Shown here piece by piece: positions 36,739 through 46,814 of a DNA stretch of 64,000 bases. The position numbers were made by a program, and so were the translations under genes. The stretch's first letter is position 1. Each line of letters starts with the position of its first letter. Origin of the DNA: Tropicibacter sp. Alg240-R139 (lineage in GTDB: Bacteria; Pseudomonadota; Alphaproteobacteria; Rhodobacterales; Rhodobacteraceae); assembly GCF_900537075.1 (NCBI RefSeq), contig NZ_UNRA01000005.1, positions 205,535-269,534 of the forward strand. The letters are read 5' to 3'. The notes under the pieces were generated by a model. The model made no database searches. It was not told the origin of the DNA and was given only the letters and a program-made list of their open reading frames with translations.

Positions 36739-39700
36739 TCAAGATATCTGGGTGTTTCGCAATGCCTCTGTCACAATATCGTGTGGCAGAGGCATCAAGG
36801 TCGCGTTGCGCGTCCACAAGATCGCAGTGCGGATTTCGTGGTCTGGATATATCTGTGACAACGCTTGTGCATAAGCACCCAACTGACGCAGCAACCCGCT
36901 GGGGCAGGCTTCGGCAATATCCGGAACAGCGGCATTTGTTTTGAAATCAATGGCCTGAATGTAGGTCTTGTTGATGATCAATCGGTCGATGATCCCGTGT
37001 ATCCGCGCTTTGTCCAGCTGGGCCGTGATTGGAGCTTCGGCTAGAGTGTCGGGCGCGAACACATGTGACAGATGATCTGCGCTCAGAACGCGCTGGGCTT
37101 CGGTGAACACATCTTCGAACTCTGAACTCAGCACATCAGGGAGCAATTGTGCGCCGACTTGCCGCCAGGCGCCGGAATCGATTCCCGGTAAATGTTCAAG
37201 CAGGAAGTGGATTCGGCTGCCGCGCAGCTTGGCCGCCTCCTCGTCCAGTCCCATGTCTCCGGCCAGCGCCTTGGCTCCGCCAAGGTCGGACGGGCTGAGT
37301 GTCGCGGGCGCCGGAGTGGGCGCAGGCGCGCGCGTCCTGAACAGATCGGGCAGGGTGACCTGTTCGCGTTTTGTCGCCGTTTCCTCGTCCAGCGGCAGGC
37401 CTGACCAGTCGCCGTGCTGCAATCGCTGAATCGTGGTGTCAGGGATCGCTTCGGCGCCTGAACCCTGCATCGCGTCGTCGACCATTTGGTACCAGCTGTC
37501 GCCGGATTTACCCAATTCGCCCGCAGCGGCCACGATCAACCACTTCTCGGCGCGCGTAAGCGCCACATAGAGAAGCCGCAGGCGTTCGTTCATCTGCCGC
37601 GACTGTGCCTCGGCACGAGCCTGCGCGATTGCAGCAGGCGATACGTCGCGCGACACTTTCCACAGCGGCATGTCGCCCGCCATCATGATTTCATCATCTG
37701 TCGGCGCACGCCGCGCGCCGGTGTCAGGTAGAATCACGATGGGCGATTCCAGCCCCTTGGAGCCATGCACCGTCATCACCCGGATCATGTCACCCAGGCC
37801 ACCCATCTGGCGTTTGATTTCCAGATCGTCGGTCTGCATCCAGACCAGAAACCCAGTCAGGCTGGGGATGTCTGTCCGCTCATAGGCCAGCGCCTGGCTG
37901 AGCAGCGCGTTGATCCCATCCTCGGCCTCGGCCCCGAGACGACCCAGCAGTTTCTGCCGCCCGCCATGCCGGGTCAGGATGCGTTCAATCAGATCATAGG
38001 GGCGCAGGAAATCCGTCATGCCGCGCAGATCGTTTAGCACAGCCATGGTTTCGGGAAACTCTTCGGCGCGGCTGCGCAACGCGGGCCAGAGGTATTTATC
38101 TGTGCGCCGATGAGCCAGATCAAAGAGCTGTTGTTCGCTCCACCCAAAGAGAGGCGATTTCAGCACTGTCGCCAATGACAGATCATCCTCGGGCGTGGCT
38201 AGAAAGCTGAGCAGGGCGGCCAGATCTTTGACCGCAAGTTCTGCGCCCACTTTCAAACGGTCGGCTCCGGCAATGGGCAAACCTTCAACTTTGCAGGCAC
38301 GAATGATCTCGGCAAACAGGTCGGATCTGCGTTGAACCAGGATCATGAAATCCCCCGGTCGAATCCTCCTGCGGGCAAATTCCCCCGGTTTAGAGCCGTC
38401 TTTGGGAATGGTCTCACGCTCATCAATCATGCGCTTGATGGCGCGGGCGACCTGTTCAGCCAGGATCACAGTGTGGTGTTGCGCGCTGGGCCGATCGACG
38501 GGATCGGTCCAGGGGCGGTCATCCTCGTCATCGACCTTTTCGATCACGGGCCATAGATCAACGCGGCCGGGTAGGGTGGATTTGAACGCCTTGTGCTTGG
38601 CATCGGCATGAAACCCGGCCTCGGCCTTGCCGTCAAATACCTGGTCGACCAATCCCAGCACCGCAGCTGAAGACCGGAAAGAGTACTCCAGCGTCAAACC
38701 TGCCAAGTTAGAGCCGCTTTTCAACAACCGGTGGCCGAATTCTTGCTGCATCCGATCAAAGGCTTCGGGGTCGGCGCCCTGAAAGGAATAGATCGACTGC
38801 TTTTTGTCACCCACCACAAAAATTGTGCGCTCAACGTCCGAGCGCGCGCCCTCACCACTGGTGAATTCTTGCGCTAGTTTTTCGATGACGTCCCATTGGG
38901 CGGGGCTGGTGTCCTGTGCTTCGTCCACCAGAATGTGGTCGATGCCGCCATCAAGACGATACAACACCCAGGCGGCGACGGACGCGTCGTTCAAAAGCTG
39001 GCGTGCCTTCAGGATCAGATCGTCAAAGTCGAGCCAGCCGCGCAATTGTTTGCGACGCTCGTATTCAGGTAGAAACACACTGGCAAATCTATGCAGCGCC
39101 AGAGACTTGCGGGCGGCGATCAAGGCAAGCCGCTGTTCGCGCGCATCTTCGACTCGGCGCATCAACGCCTCAAGCTGTGGCATGTGCCCGGCCAGCGCGC
39201 TTTCGCGCAGGGCCTTGGTTGGGAAGCTATTTATCTTTGCGCTAAATGGTTCCTTGGCCGACGCGCCAGTTAGCAGGACGCTTTCCAGAATGGGCAAGGT
39301 CGACAGGTTTCGATCTGTAAACCCAGCCAGCTTGGCTGCGGCCTTGGCGTTGTTGCCCCCGCTTTCGGCCAACAAAGGGCGGATTGTCGCGATCAGCTCC
39401 AATTCACCGCCTAGATACACGCGGTCCAGCAACGTCTGTTCGTCAAAATCTGCGGGCAGCTCGAAACAGGTCATCAGTTCGGCCCAATCAACGGTCCCGG
39501 CAAAGGCGTCCCGTTTCCCGGTGATCGCCTGGGTCAGACTGTCGAACCCGGTGTCGGTGACGAACCGTGCAATGTCATCGACCAGATGCGCCTGGTCACC
39601 TTCAGCCAGCGCTTCAACAACTTCTTCGCGTAGTAAGGCGGCGGCGCGGTCTTCCATTTCGGAAAACTGCGGGCTCACCCTGGCCTCGAGCGGGAATCGC

Positions 39701-40098
39701 CGCAAAAGCGAGGCACAAAACGAGTGGATCGTCTGGATCTTGAGCCCACCGGGCGTTTCGATCGCTCGGGCAAAAAGGGTGCGAGCGTGAGACAAGCGGG
39801 TGGGGTCAATCGAGCCATCGATACCCAGATCGTTTAACTGCGTAAACAGTTGGTCATTAGGTAGCATCGCCCATTCGCCCAAACGCTGGAACAGACGGTT
39901 CTGCATCTCGGAAGCGGCGGCTTTGGTATAAGTCAGACACAGGATGTGCTGCGGCTGCACGTCGCTCAGCAGCAATCGCGCCACCCGATCCGTCAGAACG
40001 CGGGTCTTGCCCGAACCTGCGTTGGCCGACAGCCAAGTCGACGCATCAGGTCGCGCCGCCGTGACCTGTTTTTCAGTGGCCTCGTTGCGCATGCTCAT
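36739..40098 (-). CDS. addA: AddA, double-strand break repair helicase-nuclease
   Basis: AddA (1119 aa from the ATG at 40098) is the UvrD-like helicase/nuclease subunit of AddAB, which resects DNA ends for RecA loading. Motif I is SANAGSGKTRVL; motif Ia/II includes the DEAQD box in LVDEAQDTSPAQWDVIE, and further helicase motifs are GDKKQSIYSFQGADP and VMTVHGSKGLE with ALTRAEKW. The C-terminal RecB-type nuclease has the IDFKTN motif. It overlaps the addB stop by four bases (ATGA), showing coupled translation. Confidence 0.95.
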   Translation of the reverse strand: MSMRNEATEKQVTAARPDASTWLSANAGSGKTRVLTDRVARLLLSDVQPQHILCLTYTKAAASEMQNRLFQRLGEWAMLPNDQLFTQLNDLGIDGSIDPTRLSHARTLFARAIETPGGLKIQTIHSFCASLLRRFPLEARVSPQFSEMEDRAAALLREEVVEALAEGDQAHLVDDIARFVTDTGFDSLTQAITGKRDAFAGTVDWAELMTCFELPADFDEQTLLDRVYLGGELELIATIRPLLAESGGNNAKAAAKLAGFTDRNLSTLPILESVLLTGASAKEPFSAKINSFPTKALRESALAGHMPQLEALMRRVEDAREQRLALIAARKSLALHRFASVFLPEYERRKQLRGWLDFDDLILKARQLLNDASVAAWVLYRLDGGIDHILVDEAQDTSPAQWDVIEKLAQEFTSGEGARSDVERTIFVVGDKKQSIYSFQGADPEAFDRMQQEFGHRLLKSGSNLAGLTLEYSFRSSAAVLGLVDQVFDGKAEAGFHADAKHKAFKSTLPGRVDLWPVIEKVDDEDDRPWTDPVDRPSAQHHTVILAEQVARAIKRMIDERETIPKDGSKPGEFARRRIRPGDFMILVQRRSDLFAEIIRACKVEGLPIAGADRLKVGAELAVKDLAALLSFLATPEDDLSLATVLKSPLFGWSEQQLFDLAHRRTDKYLWPALRSRAEEFPETMAVLNDLRGMTDFLRPYDLIERILTRHGGRQKLLGRLGAEAEDGINALLSQALAYERTDIPSLTGFLVWMQTDDLEIKRQMGGLGDMIRVMTVHGSKGLESPIVILPDTGARRAPTDDEIMMAGDMPLWKVSRDVSPAAIAQARAEAQSRQMNERLRLLYVALTRAEKWLIVAAAGELGKSGDSWYQMVDDAMQGSGAEAIPDTTIQRLQHGDWSGLPLDEETATKREQVTLPDLFRTRAPAPTPAPATLSPSDLGGAKALAGDMGLDEEAAKLRGSRIHFLLEHLPGIDSGAWRQVGAQLLPDVLSSEFEDVFTEAQRVLSADHLSHVFAPDTLAEAPITAQLDKARIHGIIDRLIINKTYIQAIDFKTNAAVPDIAEACPSGLLRQLGAYAQALSQIYPDHEIRTAILWTRNATLMPLPHDIVTEALRNTQIS

Positions 40099-43037
40099 GT
40101 CAGATCCTCGGGCGTGGCCGCGGTTGTGCGGTCCCATTCGCCGAAGCGGGCTAGATGGTCATAATCGCCAACATCCGCGTCTCGATGCAGCATCCGGCGG
40201 GCAGTGTATCCCTGTTCGGGGTCAAAATAGGCCTCGATCAACTCGCGCAGCTCGGCCCAAACTTTTGCCGGAGGCTCTTTTTCCAGCGGCGCAGGCACCT
40301 CTTTGAACGTGCCGCCGACACCGATGAACACGGCATCTGCGACTTGCATCGGGTCCATCCCTTCCAGCCCACCCTCTTCGGCCATTGCGGCCTCGATCAG
40401 CAACTGTTTGTCGAACTTGGATTGCTGTGCCGGGGTTGGCGGTGCTCCGGTTTTGTAGTCATAGATATAAAGATCGCCGCGCTCGTTTTGATCGATCCGG
40501 TCAGCGCGACCCACCAGCTCGAAATCAAGCGGATCAAGGTGTAACTTTAGCCGGGCCTCGAACGCAATTGGGTTGGCCTGTGCACGTCTCTGGTGCTCGC
40601 TGACCAGAAACGCATCTGCAACACGTTCGATCCGCGCCATCCAGAGCTTTCGCGCAGTTGGCCAGGCCACAAGCTCGTCCAATAGTGCGCGGGCTTTGGC
40701 CACAAAGGCTTCGCGCGTCAAAGAATTGGGGTTTTCCATCGTGTCCGCGATAAACTTCTCAAGCACCTCATGCACCACGATCCCACGCAGCAAGGCGTCT
40801 GGGGCTTGCACCAGTGGGTTGAGCCGTTTCAGGCGCAGCACATGTTTGGCGTAGATCGCGTAAGGGTCGCGGATCAGGCGTTTGATTTCTGTCACTGACA
40901 TGCGGCGGGGGCGGGCGGCGACCGGGGGGCGCGGTGATGGGCGGGCGGCTGCTGGAGTGGTGGGGGCTCTTTCCAAAACATCACTCCGATCCAGCCAAAG
41001 CTGACCGCGCGCTTTCATCTCCTTCAGCATTTCAGGCCCACCTTGATCCGGCAAACCTCTGAGCAGGTTTGTCAGGCGGTTCACCCACCGAGAAGCAACG
41101 GTTTCGGCATCATCCGAGCGGGTGGCGCGCGTCAACCAGACCTCTTGGGCGCAGACCGCTTGTTGGAAGTCGTGGGCGGACAAGCCGATCCGGCGTTCAG
41201 GCAACAACAGTCCGGCAGTATCGCGCATCTGACGATTGAGCCATGGATCGGGTTTGGTGACTTCGGGCCAGCTGCCTTCGTTCAGCCCGCCCAGGATCAG
41301 CAAATCGGCACCATGAACGCGCGCCTCAAGTGTGCCCCAGATCATGATGTGATCATGTGGGGCATCGCGGTCGCGGACTTCTTCGTCGGCGAGAATGGCA
41401 CCGATCAGATCGGTGAAATCCCGTGCCGTCATGCGCCCACCGTGCAGGGCCTCGTCTTCAAGCTTGGTAAAGACCTCAAGCGCCTTTTGACCGTTGTTCT
41501 TGTCCCACAGATTGCTGTCGTTGTCTTGCGCGCTGCCGATCGAGATCCTTTCGGCCAAGTTACGTAACCGCTCGACCCATTGGATTAACGACAGATCGGC
41601 GCTGACTTGCTGGTCGACAAAACACTCGCCCAACCAGGTCAACCAACTGGATGGAACTTCGGCTTGGGTGTCCAGTCTGCGCGCGGCAAAGGCATGAAAC
41701 CCCTCGAAATCGGGAAAAGGCGGACCATAGCGGCGCAGATCCAATTCCAGATCGCGGGTCTGTCGCAGATGCTCACCACGCGCACCGCCCATATGGCAAA
41801 GCGGGTGTTTTAGCAGGGTCAACAGTGCCTCACCATCCAACCGATGCACGAAAAGACCTGCGACATGGCGCAGGAAGCGACCCGGCGGGGACAGTTGCAG
41901 CGGCAGACCCGCGCTGTCGTCTGGGATGATCGACCAGCGATCCAGCGCGGCGCTGACCTGGCGGGTCAGCATACGGTCGGGGGTTATCAGGGCGGCTGTC
42001 TGCCGGTCTTCGGCCGCTTGCCGCAGGCGCAATGCAATCGCCAAAGCCTCGGACCGGGGCGAGGGTGCCTCGACCAATGTGATGCCTTTTGTGGCCTCTG
42101 GCAGGTCGGTTAACTCCGCGCCTTCAGTCATCCAGGCGTCCGTGACAGGGGCTGGACGCAGCGCCAAAGACACCAGCTGGTTGCGCGCGGGCGAGGGTGC
42201 TTCGGTTCCGGTCCAGTGTTGAACGTCGGCGGGCTCCAACTCTAGTGCATGCGTCAGCTTGCGGAACCGGTACTGCGGGTGATCTTCGGACAGTAGGGCG
42301 TCGTCCACGCCAGACCAGATCGACGCTGGTTGGTCAAAGTCGTATCCGGGCAGGATCAGCGCACCTTGGGGTAGGCGAGCAATCGCCTCCATCAGCATCA
42401 AGGTGGTCCCGCGCGAACCAGTGGACCCTGCCAGGATGATCGGGTGTTGTGGCGGCGCGATCTCCCACCGATGGATCAGATTTTCCACGACCTTGCGCTG
42501 GCGGGCTTGTACGTCCAGTTCATCGGCGCCGATAAACCGGTCGGCGATGGCGATGAACTGCTGCGTGCGGGCCCAGTGGCCGGACAGGTCGCTGACGTCC
42601 AGGTCCCGGATGGCCTGCGGTGACACACCTTCGCTCTGCATCTCGTCGATCAGATCAGCCAGACTGTCCGACAGATCATAGAGGGAGGACCGTGCGGCCA
42701 GATCCGGTTGCTGATCCAGCAGGTGCGACACCAATTGTGTCAATTGTAGCCGACGCCGCAGTGGTGGGATGGCGGGGGGCAAGCGCGAAAGATCCTGTGT
42801 CTCGCCCAGATCCGTGATAAGCGAAATTTGCGGCAACAGACAGGGCGGCCCGGCGTCGAACAGGTCGCGGACGCGGCGCTTCATGCGGCGGGTGTTGACC
42901 ACCAGTTGTACTCGCGCTAGCGCCTCGGGCGGATAATCCTTGGCGCGAGCATGCAGCCCCTGCACCAGAGCGGCCGGGAAATCGACACCCGGAGGTTCGG
43001 CAAAAACCCGTGGTTCCGCGCTGGTCTCAAACATCAT
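40095..43037 (-). CDS. addB: AddB, double-strand break repair protein
   Basis: AddB (980 aa) is the second subunit of AddAB. In alphaproteobacteria it is an inactivated-helicase-like protein with a C-terminal nuclease domain; here the N-terminal part has a loose P-loop-like segment (LAGSTGSRGTTLML) and the C-terminus has the RecB-family RADRIDQ...LYIYDYKTGAPPTPAQ motifs (GRADRID and DYKTG). It starts 11 bases before the stop of the upstream nucleotidyltransferase gene and overlaps addA. Two adjacent ATGs could serve as the start. Confidence 0.93.
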   Translation of the reverse strand: MMFETSAEPRVFAEPPGVDFPAALVQGLHARAKDYPPEALARVQLVVNTRRMKRRVRDLFDAGPPCLLPQISLITDLGETQDLSRLPPAIPPLRRRLQLTQLVSHLLDQQPDLAARSSLYDLSDSLADLIDEMQSEGVSPQAIRDLDVSDLSGHWARTQQFIAIADRFIGADELDVQARQRKVVENLIHRWEIAPPQHPIILAGSTGSRGTTLMLMEAIARLPQGALILPGYDFDQPASIWSGVDDALLSEDHPQYRFRKLTHALELEPADVQHWTGTEAPSPARNQLVSLALRPAPVTDAWMTEGAELTDLPEATKGITLVEAPSPRSEALAIALRLRQAAEDRQTAALITPDRMLTRQVSAALDRWSIIPDDSAGLPLQLSPPGRFLRHVAGLFVHRLDGEALLTLLKHPLCHMGGARGEHLRQTRDLELDLRRYGPPFPDFEGFHAFAARRLDTQAEVPSSWLTWLGECFVDQQVSADLSLIQWVERLRNLAERISIGSAQDNDSNLWDKNNGQKALEVFTKLEDEALHGGRMTARDFTDLIGAILADEEVRDRDAPHDHIMIWGTLEARVHGADLLILGGLNEGSWPEVTKPDPWLNRQMRDTAGLLLPERRIGLSAHDFQQAVCAQEVWLTRATRSDDAETVASRWVNRLTNLLRGLPDQGGPEMLKEMKARGQLWLDRSDVLERAPTTPAAARPSPRPPVAARPRRMSVTEIKRLIRDPYAIYAKHVLRLKRLNPLVQAPDALLRGIVVHEVLEKFIADTMENPNSLTREAFVAKARALLDELVAWPTARKLWMARIERVADAFLVSEHQRRAQANPIAFEARLKLHLDPLDFELVGRADRIDQNERGDLYIYDYKTGAPPTPAQQSKFDKQLLIEAAMAEEGGLEGMDPMQVADAVFIGVGGTFKEVPAPLEKEPPAKVWAELRELIEAYFDPEQGYTARRMLHRDADVGDYDHLARFGEWDRTTAATPEDLT

Positions 43038-43713
43038 TGATCAGACCTTCGGCCAGAGCGATCCCGTCGGGGTGGCCCACATCGCACCAGCGTCCCGGAT
43101 AGCTGAGCCCGTGCAGGCGGCGCTGATCGTGCATTCGGTCCCACAGCATGTTCAGGGAAAAGGCGCTCTGATCAATGGTCTCCAGCAAGTCCGTTTTCAG
43201 GATCTGGATACCGCCATAGGTAAGCGAGCCGCCGCGTGACAGCTTGCCTTGCGCATTAAGGGTGAAATCACCACCCCCGGAATGACCCAGGGCTTGGGGC
43301 GCAGGCACACACATCAACAGCGCGTCCATGGTATCGGCGTTCCAGGCCTGCAACAGCTGGCTGACCGGATTGGGCCCGGACCAGATGGCGTCGGTGTTCA
43401 TTGTGATCACTGGATCATCACCCAACAAGGGCAGCGCAGCCTTCAACCCGCCCCCAGTTTCCAAAATATCGGGCAGCTCCCACGACAGTTTCACACCCTT
43501 AGGGGTCAAATGATCTGCCAGCATCTCAGGCAGGTAATGCAGATTGGCCACCAGAGTTTCGATGCCCGCGTTGCGCGCCAGATCAATCGTGTGATCCACT
43601 AAGGGGCGCCCGGCCACCGGTATCATCGGCTTGGGGCGATCCTTGGTCAGGTGCTTCATCCGTGTTCCAAATCCCGCGGCAAACAGCATGGCGGTATGGG
43701 GCGCTTGGGTCAT
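43027..43713 (-). CDS. murU: Nucleotidyltransferase, MurU-like (N-acetylmuramate-1-phosphate uridylyltransferase)
   Basis: A 228-residue sugar-1-phosphate nucleotidyltransferase. MLFAAGFGTRMKHLTKDRPKPMIPVAGRP has the GxGTRxxPxT-type nucleotide loop and catalytic lysine, then NTDAIW with the metal-binding aspartate region, and the C-terminal RWCDVGHPDGIALAE. Paired with the upstream AmgK-type kinase it matches the cell-wall recycling shunt that makes UDP-MurNAc directly from MurNAc, bypassing de novo synthesis and conferring fosfomycin tolerance in pseudomonads. The ATG at 43713 overlaps the kinase stop. Confidence 0.87.
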   Translation of the reverse strand: MTQAPHTAMLFAAGFGTRMKHLTKDRPKPMIPVAGRPLVDHTIDLARNAGIETLVANLHYLPEMLADHLTPKGVKLSWELPDILETGGGLKAALPLLGDDPVITMNTDAIWSGPNPVSQLLQAWNADTMDALLMCVPAPQALGHSGGGDFTLNAQGKLSRGGSLTYGGIQILKTDLLETIDQSAFSLNMLWDRMHDQRRLHGLSYPGRWCDVGHPDGIALAEGLINDV

Positions 43714-44714
43714 CGGTTCTTCAACTTTTGCATGTTGGCCGGTGTGGGGGCGGGCAAGGATTTCAGGATCAGATCCGAAACCGATGCGAGCGCCGGGTGA
43801 TTGAGACCGCGCACTAGATGATTCCACGTTGGCGGCATCAGATCGACGTAACCGGGCTTGTCACGCTCTACTGCCAGGCGCGCAAAGACACCCAGGATCC
43901 GCATGTTGCGTTGGACGCCAAGGACCGCATAAGCCTGACGGAAAGCATGTTCGTCGATGCCTGTCGCTTGCAGATAGCGGTTTATCATTGTCATTTCGAT
44001 TCCCGCAGGCACAGTGCGGCGGATGTCTTGCAACAAGGACATCAGGTCATAGGCGGGATGGCCTAACATGGCGTCCTGAAAGTCGAGCAGCCCAACGCGG
44101 GCCAGTCCTGAACGGTCGGGCAACCACAGCAGATTTTCGGCGTGATAATCACGTAATACAACCACTTTCGGCCCACTTGCCGTGTCCATCAGGATGTCCT
44201 GAAACAGCTTTGTGAACCGCGCCTCTATGTCTGATTGATCCTCGCCGGTGATCCCCGCAGCATAGTGTGAAAAAGCCATCGAAGCGCGTTGCGTCATCAT
44301 GCGCGGTCCGTAACTGTCCAGTTCCATCACCGGCGACTGGTGCAGGTGAATCAGAACATCTGTTGCAGCCTCGTAAAGGGCGCGCTCTAGCTCGGGTTGA
44401 TCCGCAGCGACGCGGGCAAAGAGATCATCACCCAAATCTTCGAGCAGGAGGAACCCGAAATCCTCATCTTCGGCCAAAATCTCGGGCGCGCTTAGACCCA
44501 GATCGCGCAGATAGTTGGCCGCCTGAACAAAGGGGCGGACGTCTTCGCCCTTTTGCGGGTCGGCATCCATCAGAACGGCGGTCTGGTGGGTCGCGGGGTC
44601 GGTCAAGCGGTGGTAAATCCGGTTTGACGCATCTCCGGCCAACGGGGCAGGTGTGACGCCTGCCCATTTTGTTCTTGCGATGATGGCTTTGCTGACGACA
44701 GCTCGATTGGTCAT
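43710..44714 (-). CDS. amgK: AmgK-like anomeric sugar kinase (aminoglycoside phosphotransferase fold)
   Basis: A 334-residue APH-fold kinase. Catalytic motifs are LRDYHAENLLWL (Brenner motif with catalytic aspartate) and GLLDFQDAMLGHPAYDLMSLLQDIR, with LLLEDLGDDLF in the hinge region; the N-lobe ASNRIYHRL precedes these. Adjacent MurU-like and TsaE genes match the known amgK-murU arrangement for peptidoglycan recycling (phosphorylation of MurNAc/GlcNAc at C1). The ATG at 44714 overlaps the tsaE stop by four bases. Assignment to AmgK rests on context. Confidence 0.85.
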   Translation of the reverse strand: MTNRAVVSKAIIARTKWAGVTPAPLAGDASNRIYHRLTDPATHQTAVLMDADPQKGEDVRPFVQAANYLRDLGLSAPEILAEDEDFGFLLLEDLGDDLFARVAADQPELERALYEAATDVLIHLHQSPVMELDSYGPRMMTQRASMAFSHYAAGITGEDQSDIEARFTKLFQDILMDTASGPKVVVLRDYHAENLLWLPDRSGLARVGLLDFQDAMLGHPAYDLMSLLQDIRRTVPAGIEMTMINRYLQATGIDEHAFRQAYAVLGVQRNMRILGVFARLAVERDKPGYVDLMPPTWNHLVRGLNHPALASVSDLILKSLPAPTPANMQKLKNR

Positions 44715-45184
44715 TTCAGAAGGTCCAGGCGTGTGTCCCACTTGGGATCGTTCCAGTTTAGGGTGAGAGAGCGCTGCGCGTCATTCCGAGGATCGGCGAC
44801 AAAATGCATAGACAATGCATCCGACGGCGCCAGCTCTCCCAGTTTGTCCGGCCACTCCACCAGGCAGATGGAGGTTTCAAATGCCTCAATCAGACCCAAT
44901 TCCTCGACCTCGTCGATCGAAGACAGGCGGTAGAGGTCAGAATGCCAGATTTCGCACATTGGAGTGTCGTAAATCTGGACCAATGTGAATGTAGGCGAGG
45001 GGACATCTTCGGGTTGGCTGAGCAGTGATTGGATCAGGCTGCGGGCAAAAAAGGTTTTGCCGCTTCCGATTTCCCCGGACAGCAAAATGCAGTCGCCCGA
45101 GCGCAGTAGCGGCGCGAGTCGTTGGGCCAGTTCGGCGGTTCTTTCTGGTGTGCTCAGGTTGATCGAAAGGGGCAGGCGGGTCAT
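44711..45184 (-). CDS. tsaE: TsaE, tRNA t6A synthesis ATPase
   Basis: TsaE (157 aa) is the ATPase that resets the TsaBD complex during N6-threonylcarbamoyl-adenosine synthesis at tRNA A37. Walker A GEIGSGKTFFARSL, SPTFTLVQIYDT, and the WHSDLYRL and VEWPDKLGEL segments are family signatures. Its partner TsaD is also in this window (57044-58141). It overlaps amgK by four bases, and a 41-base gap separates it from the PAS gene upstream. Confidence 0.95.
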   Translation of the reverse strand: MTRLPLSINLSTPERTAELAQRLAPLLRSGDCILLSGEIGSGKTFFARSLIQSLLSQPEDVPSPTFTLVQIYDTPMCEIWHSDLYRLSSIDEVEELGLIEAFETSICLVEWPDKLGELAPSDALSMHFVADPRNDAQRSLTLNWNDPKWDTRLDLLK

Positions 45185-45225
45185 GCCGCCACAATGGCGC
45201 TGACGACCGGTGGCTGCAAGGTGGA

Positions 45226-46731
45226 TCAGCCCTGTGTTGCGATCATTTGAGCAGTCTGGGAAACAACTGAACGCATGGTGAACTGGATCATAGTGCCGCC
45301 ATTCTGGACTGGGCTAACGGTACAGATTAATGTCTGCCCGGATCGCAATTGAACAAGTTCACGCCATTGCGAACGGTTTTCGCGGCTGTCAACAAAATCA
45401 CGGATCTCTCCCCAGACGGGCGTCGCAGTACATTTGTCCTGCCAGACGCGGGTGGTATCCATGATAGACACGGTAGCAAAACTTGCCTCGGGGTCGACCT
45501 GCCACAGCAGGTGATACGCGGTGTTGGAAAAGGCCAGAGCCCCGTCTGACGCAAAGACAGCGATAGCCTCCTCAAGCTGATCCAGGATTGATTGCCCCAG
45601 CTCCAACTCGGACCGGAACCGACGTGTCAGCGTGATCTCGGCGGTGATGTCTTCAAACAAAAACGCCACGGCGCCGTCGGGGTGCGGTCGACCACTGACG
45701 GAATAGACCGAGCCCGACGGCAGCGTCCACGTTTCCTGATACCGCCCGTCCGCCGCGGCCTCGACAAGGTCGTTCATCTGTTGTCGCCACCCGCCATAAT
45801 TCTTGGGCTCGGGCATCATGTTCTGATTTCTAAGCCTGTCGAAAAAGTTCATGACGCTGGGTCGTCCGCTCAAGAAGTCAGCGGGCAATGCAGTCAGGTC
45901 GATCAGTGCCGGGTTGAACAGCGCCAACTGGCGATTGCGGTCAAAGATGGCAAGACCGATGGACAGCTGGGCAAAGGTCTTGGCTAGCGTTTGCACAAAA
46001 TTACGCTGCGCTAACTCGGCATCAACAACGGCATTGATGTCGGTGGCATAACACAGCTTGTTGTTGCCTTGTTCGACTACGGACAGATCAAACCAAAGCT
46101 TTTGGTCGCTGTTCTCGGATGAGATTGAGACTCGTCGCCGATTGCTGTTTGGGCCAGCCGGGTCCGTTAGATCAAAAAGTGGATTAAGATTGCCGGTGTC
46201 CTGCCCCCGCACCTTACGTGCCAGACGGGCATAAGCCGCGTTATGCCAGCAGACCATCCCGTCGGGATCCACGCACCAGACGGGGTAAGGCGCGCTTTCC
46301 GTTGCGGCGCGAACAGGGTCGATCTGCAACTGTTTTGGTTCAGGTGCCTCCACTTCGCGCAGGTGCACCCGCGTGACGCCGTCGATCCACTCGCAGAAAA
46401 CATCCTGTCGCGCGCCGGCGTCGACCGGAGAGACCACAACCCTGCCTGCCTGTTTGATCTGTTCAGGCGTCTCGGGAAAATTTGGGAAGCGGCCGACCAG
46501 GTGAGCTTTCAAACCAGCCCAATCTGCTATCATCGCCTCTTCGCGTTTGCCTGCGTCAGATAATCCGACCAGCTCGGTTCCTTCGAATAGATAGACCTGA
46601 TCACTGCTAAGCTCAGGTGAATCACCGGCGTTTATTCGAACAGGTTTTGCTCTGCGTGGCGTTAGCCACAAAAGCACTATCGCAGCTGAGGTCAGGCACA
46701 CCGCCCCCATAACAACCCATTCCGAGATCAT
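45226..46731 (-). CDS. Membrane-anchored PAS-domain protein without kinase domain
   Basis: A 501-residue protein: an N-terminal membrane helix (EWVVMGAVCLTSAAIVLLWL), then at least three PAS-like modules (about residues 140-225 with YPVWCVDPDGMVCWHNAAY; about 255-370 with QLSIGLAIFDRNRQLALFN; about 390-480 with LEEAIAVFASDGALAFSN). It lacks an H-box, HATPase, GGDEF or EAL motif. It sits directly downstream of regB on the same strand, which suggests an accessory redox or energy sensor. The ATG at 46731 is chosen over one seven codons earlier. Confidence 0.8.
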   Translation of the reverse strand: MISEWVVMGAVCLTSAAIVLLWLTPRRAKPVRINAGDSPELSSDQVYLFEGTELVGLSDAGKREEAMIADWAGLKAHLVGRFPNFPETPEQIKQAGRVVVSPVDAGARQDVFCEWIDGVTRVHLREVEAPEPKQLQIDPVRAATESAPYPVWCVDPDGMVCWHNAAYARLARKVRGQDTGNLNPLFDLTDPAGPNSNRRRVSISSENSDQKLWFDLSVVEQGNNKLCYATDINAVVDAELAQRNFVQTLAKTFAQLSIGLAIFDRNRQLALFNPALIDLTALPADFLSGRPSVMNFFDRLRNQNMMPEPKNYGGWRQQMNDLVEAAADGRYQETWTLPSGSVYSVSGRPHPDGAVAFLFEDITAEITLTRRFRSELELGQSILDQLEEAIAVFASDGALAFSNTAYHLLWQVDPEASFATVSIMDTTRVWQDKCTATPVWGEIRDFVDSRENRSQWRELVQLRSGQTLICTVSPVQNGGTMIQFTMRSVVSQTAQMIATQG

Positions 46732-46814
46732 AGCTTGCGTCCCTCGTTTCACTTTGGTCGGAGACTAAAACCATGCGTCACAAAGGTTAACGTGGATTTA
46801 ACCCCTTATGCAGA

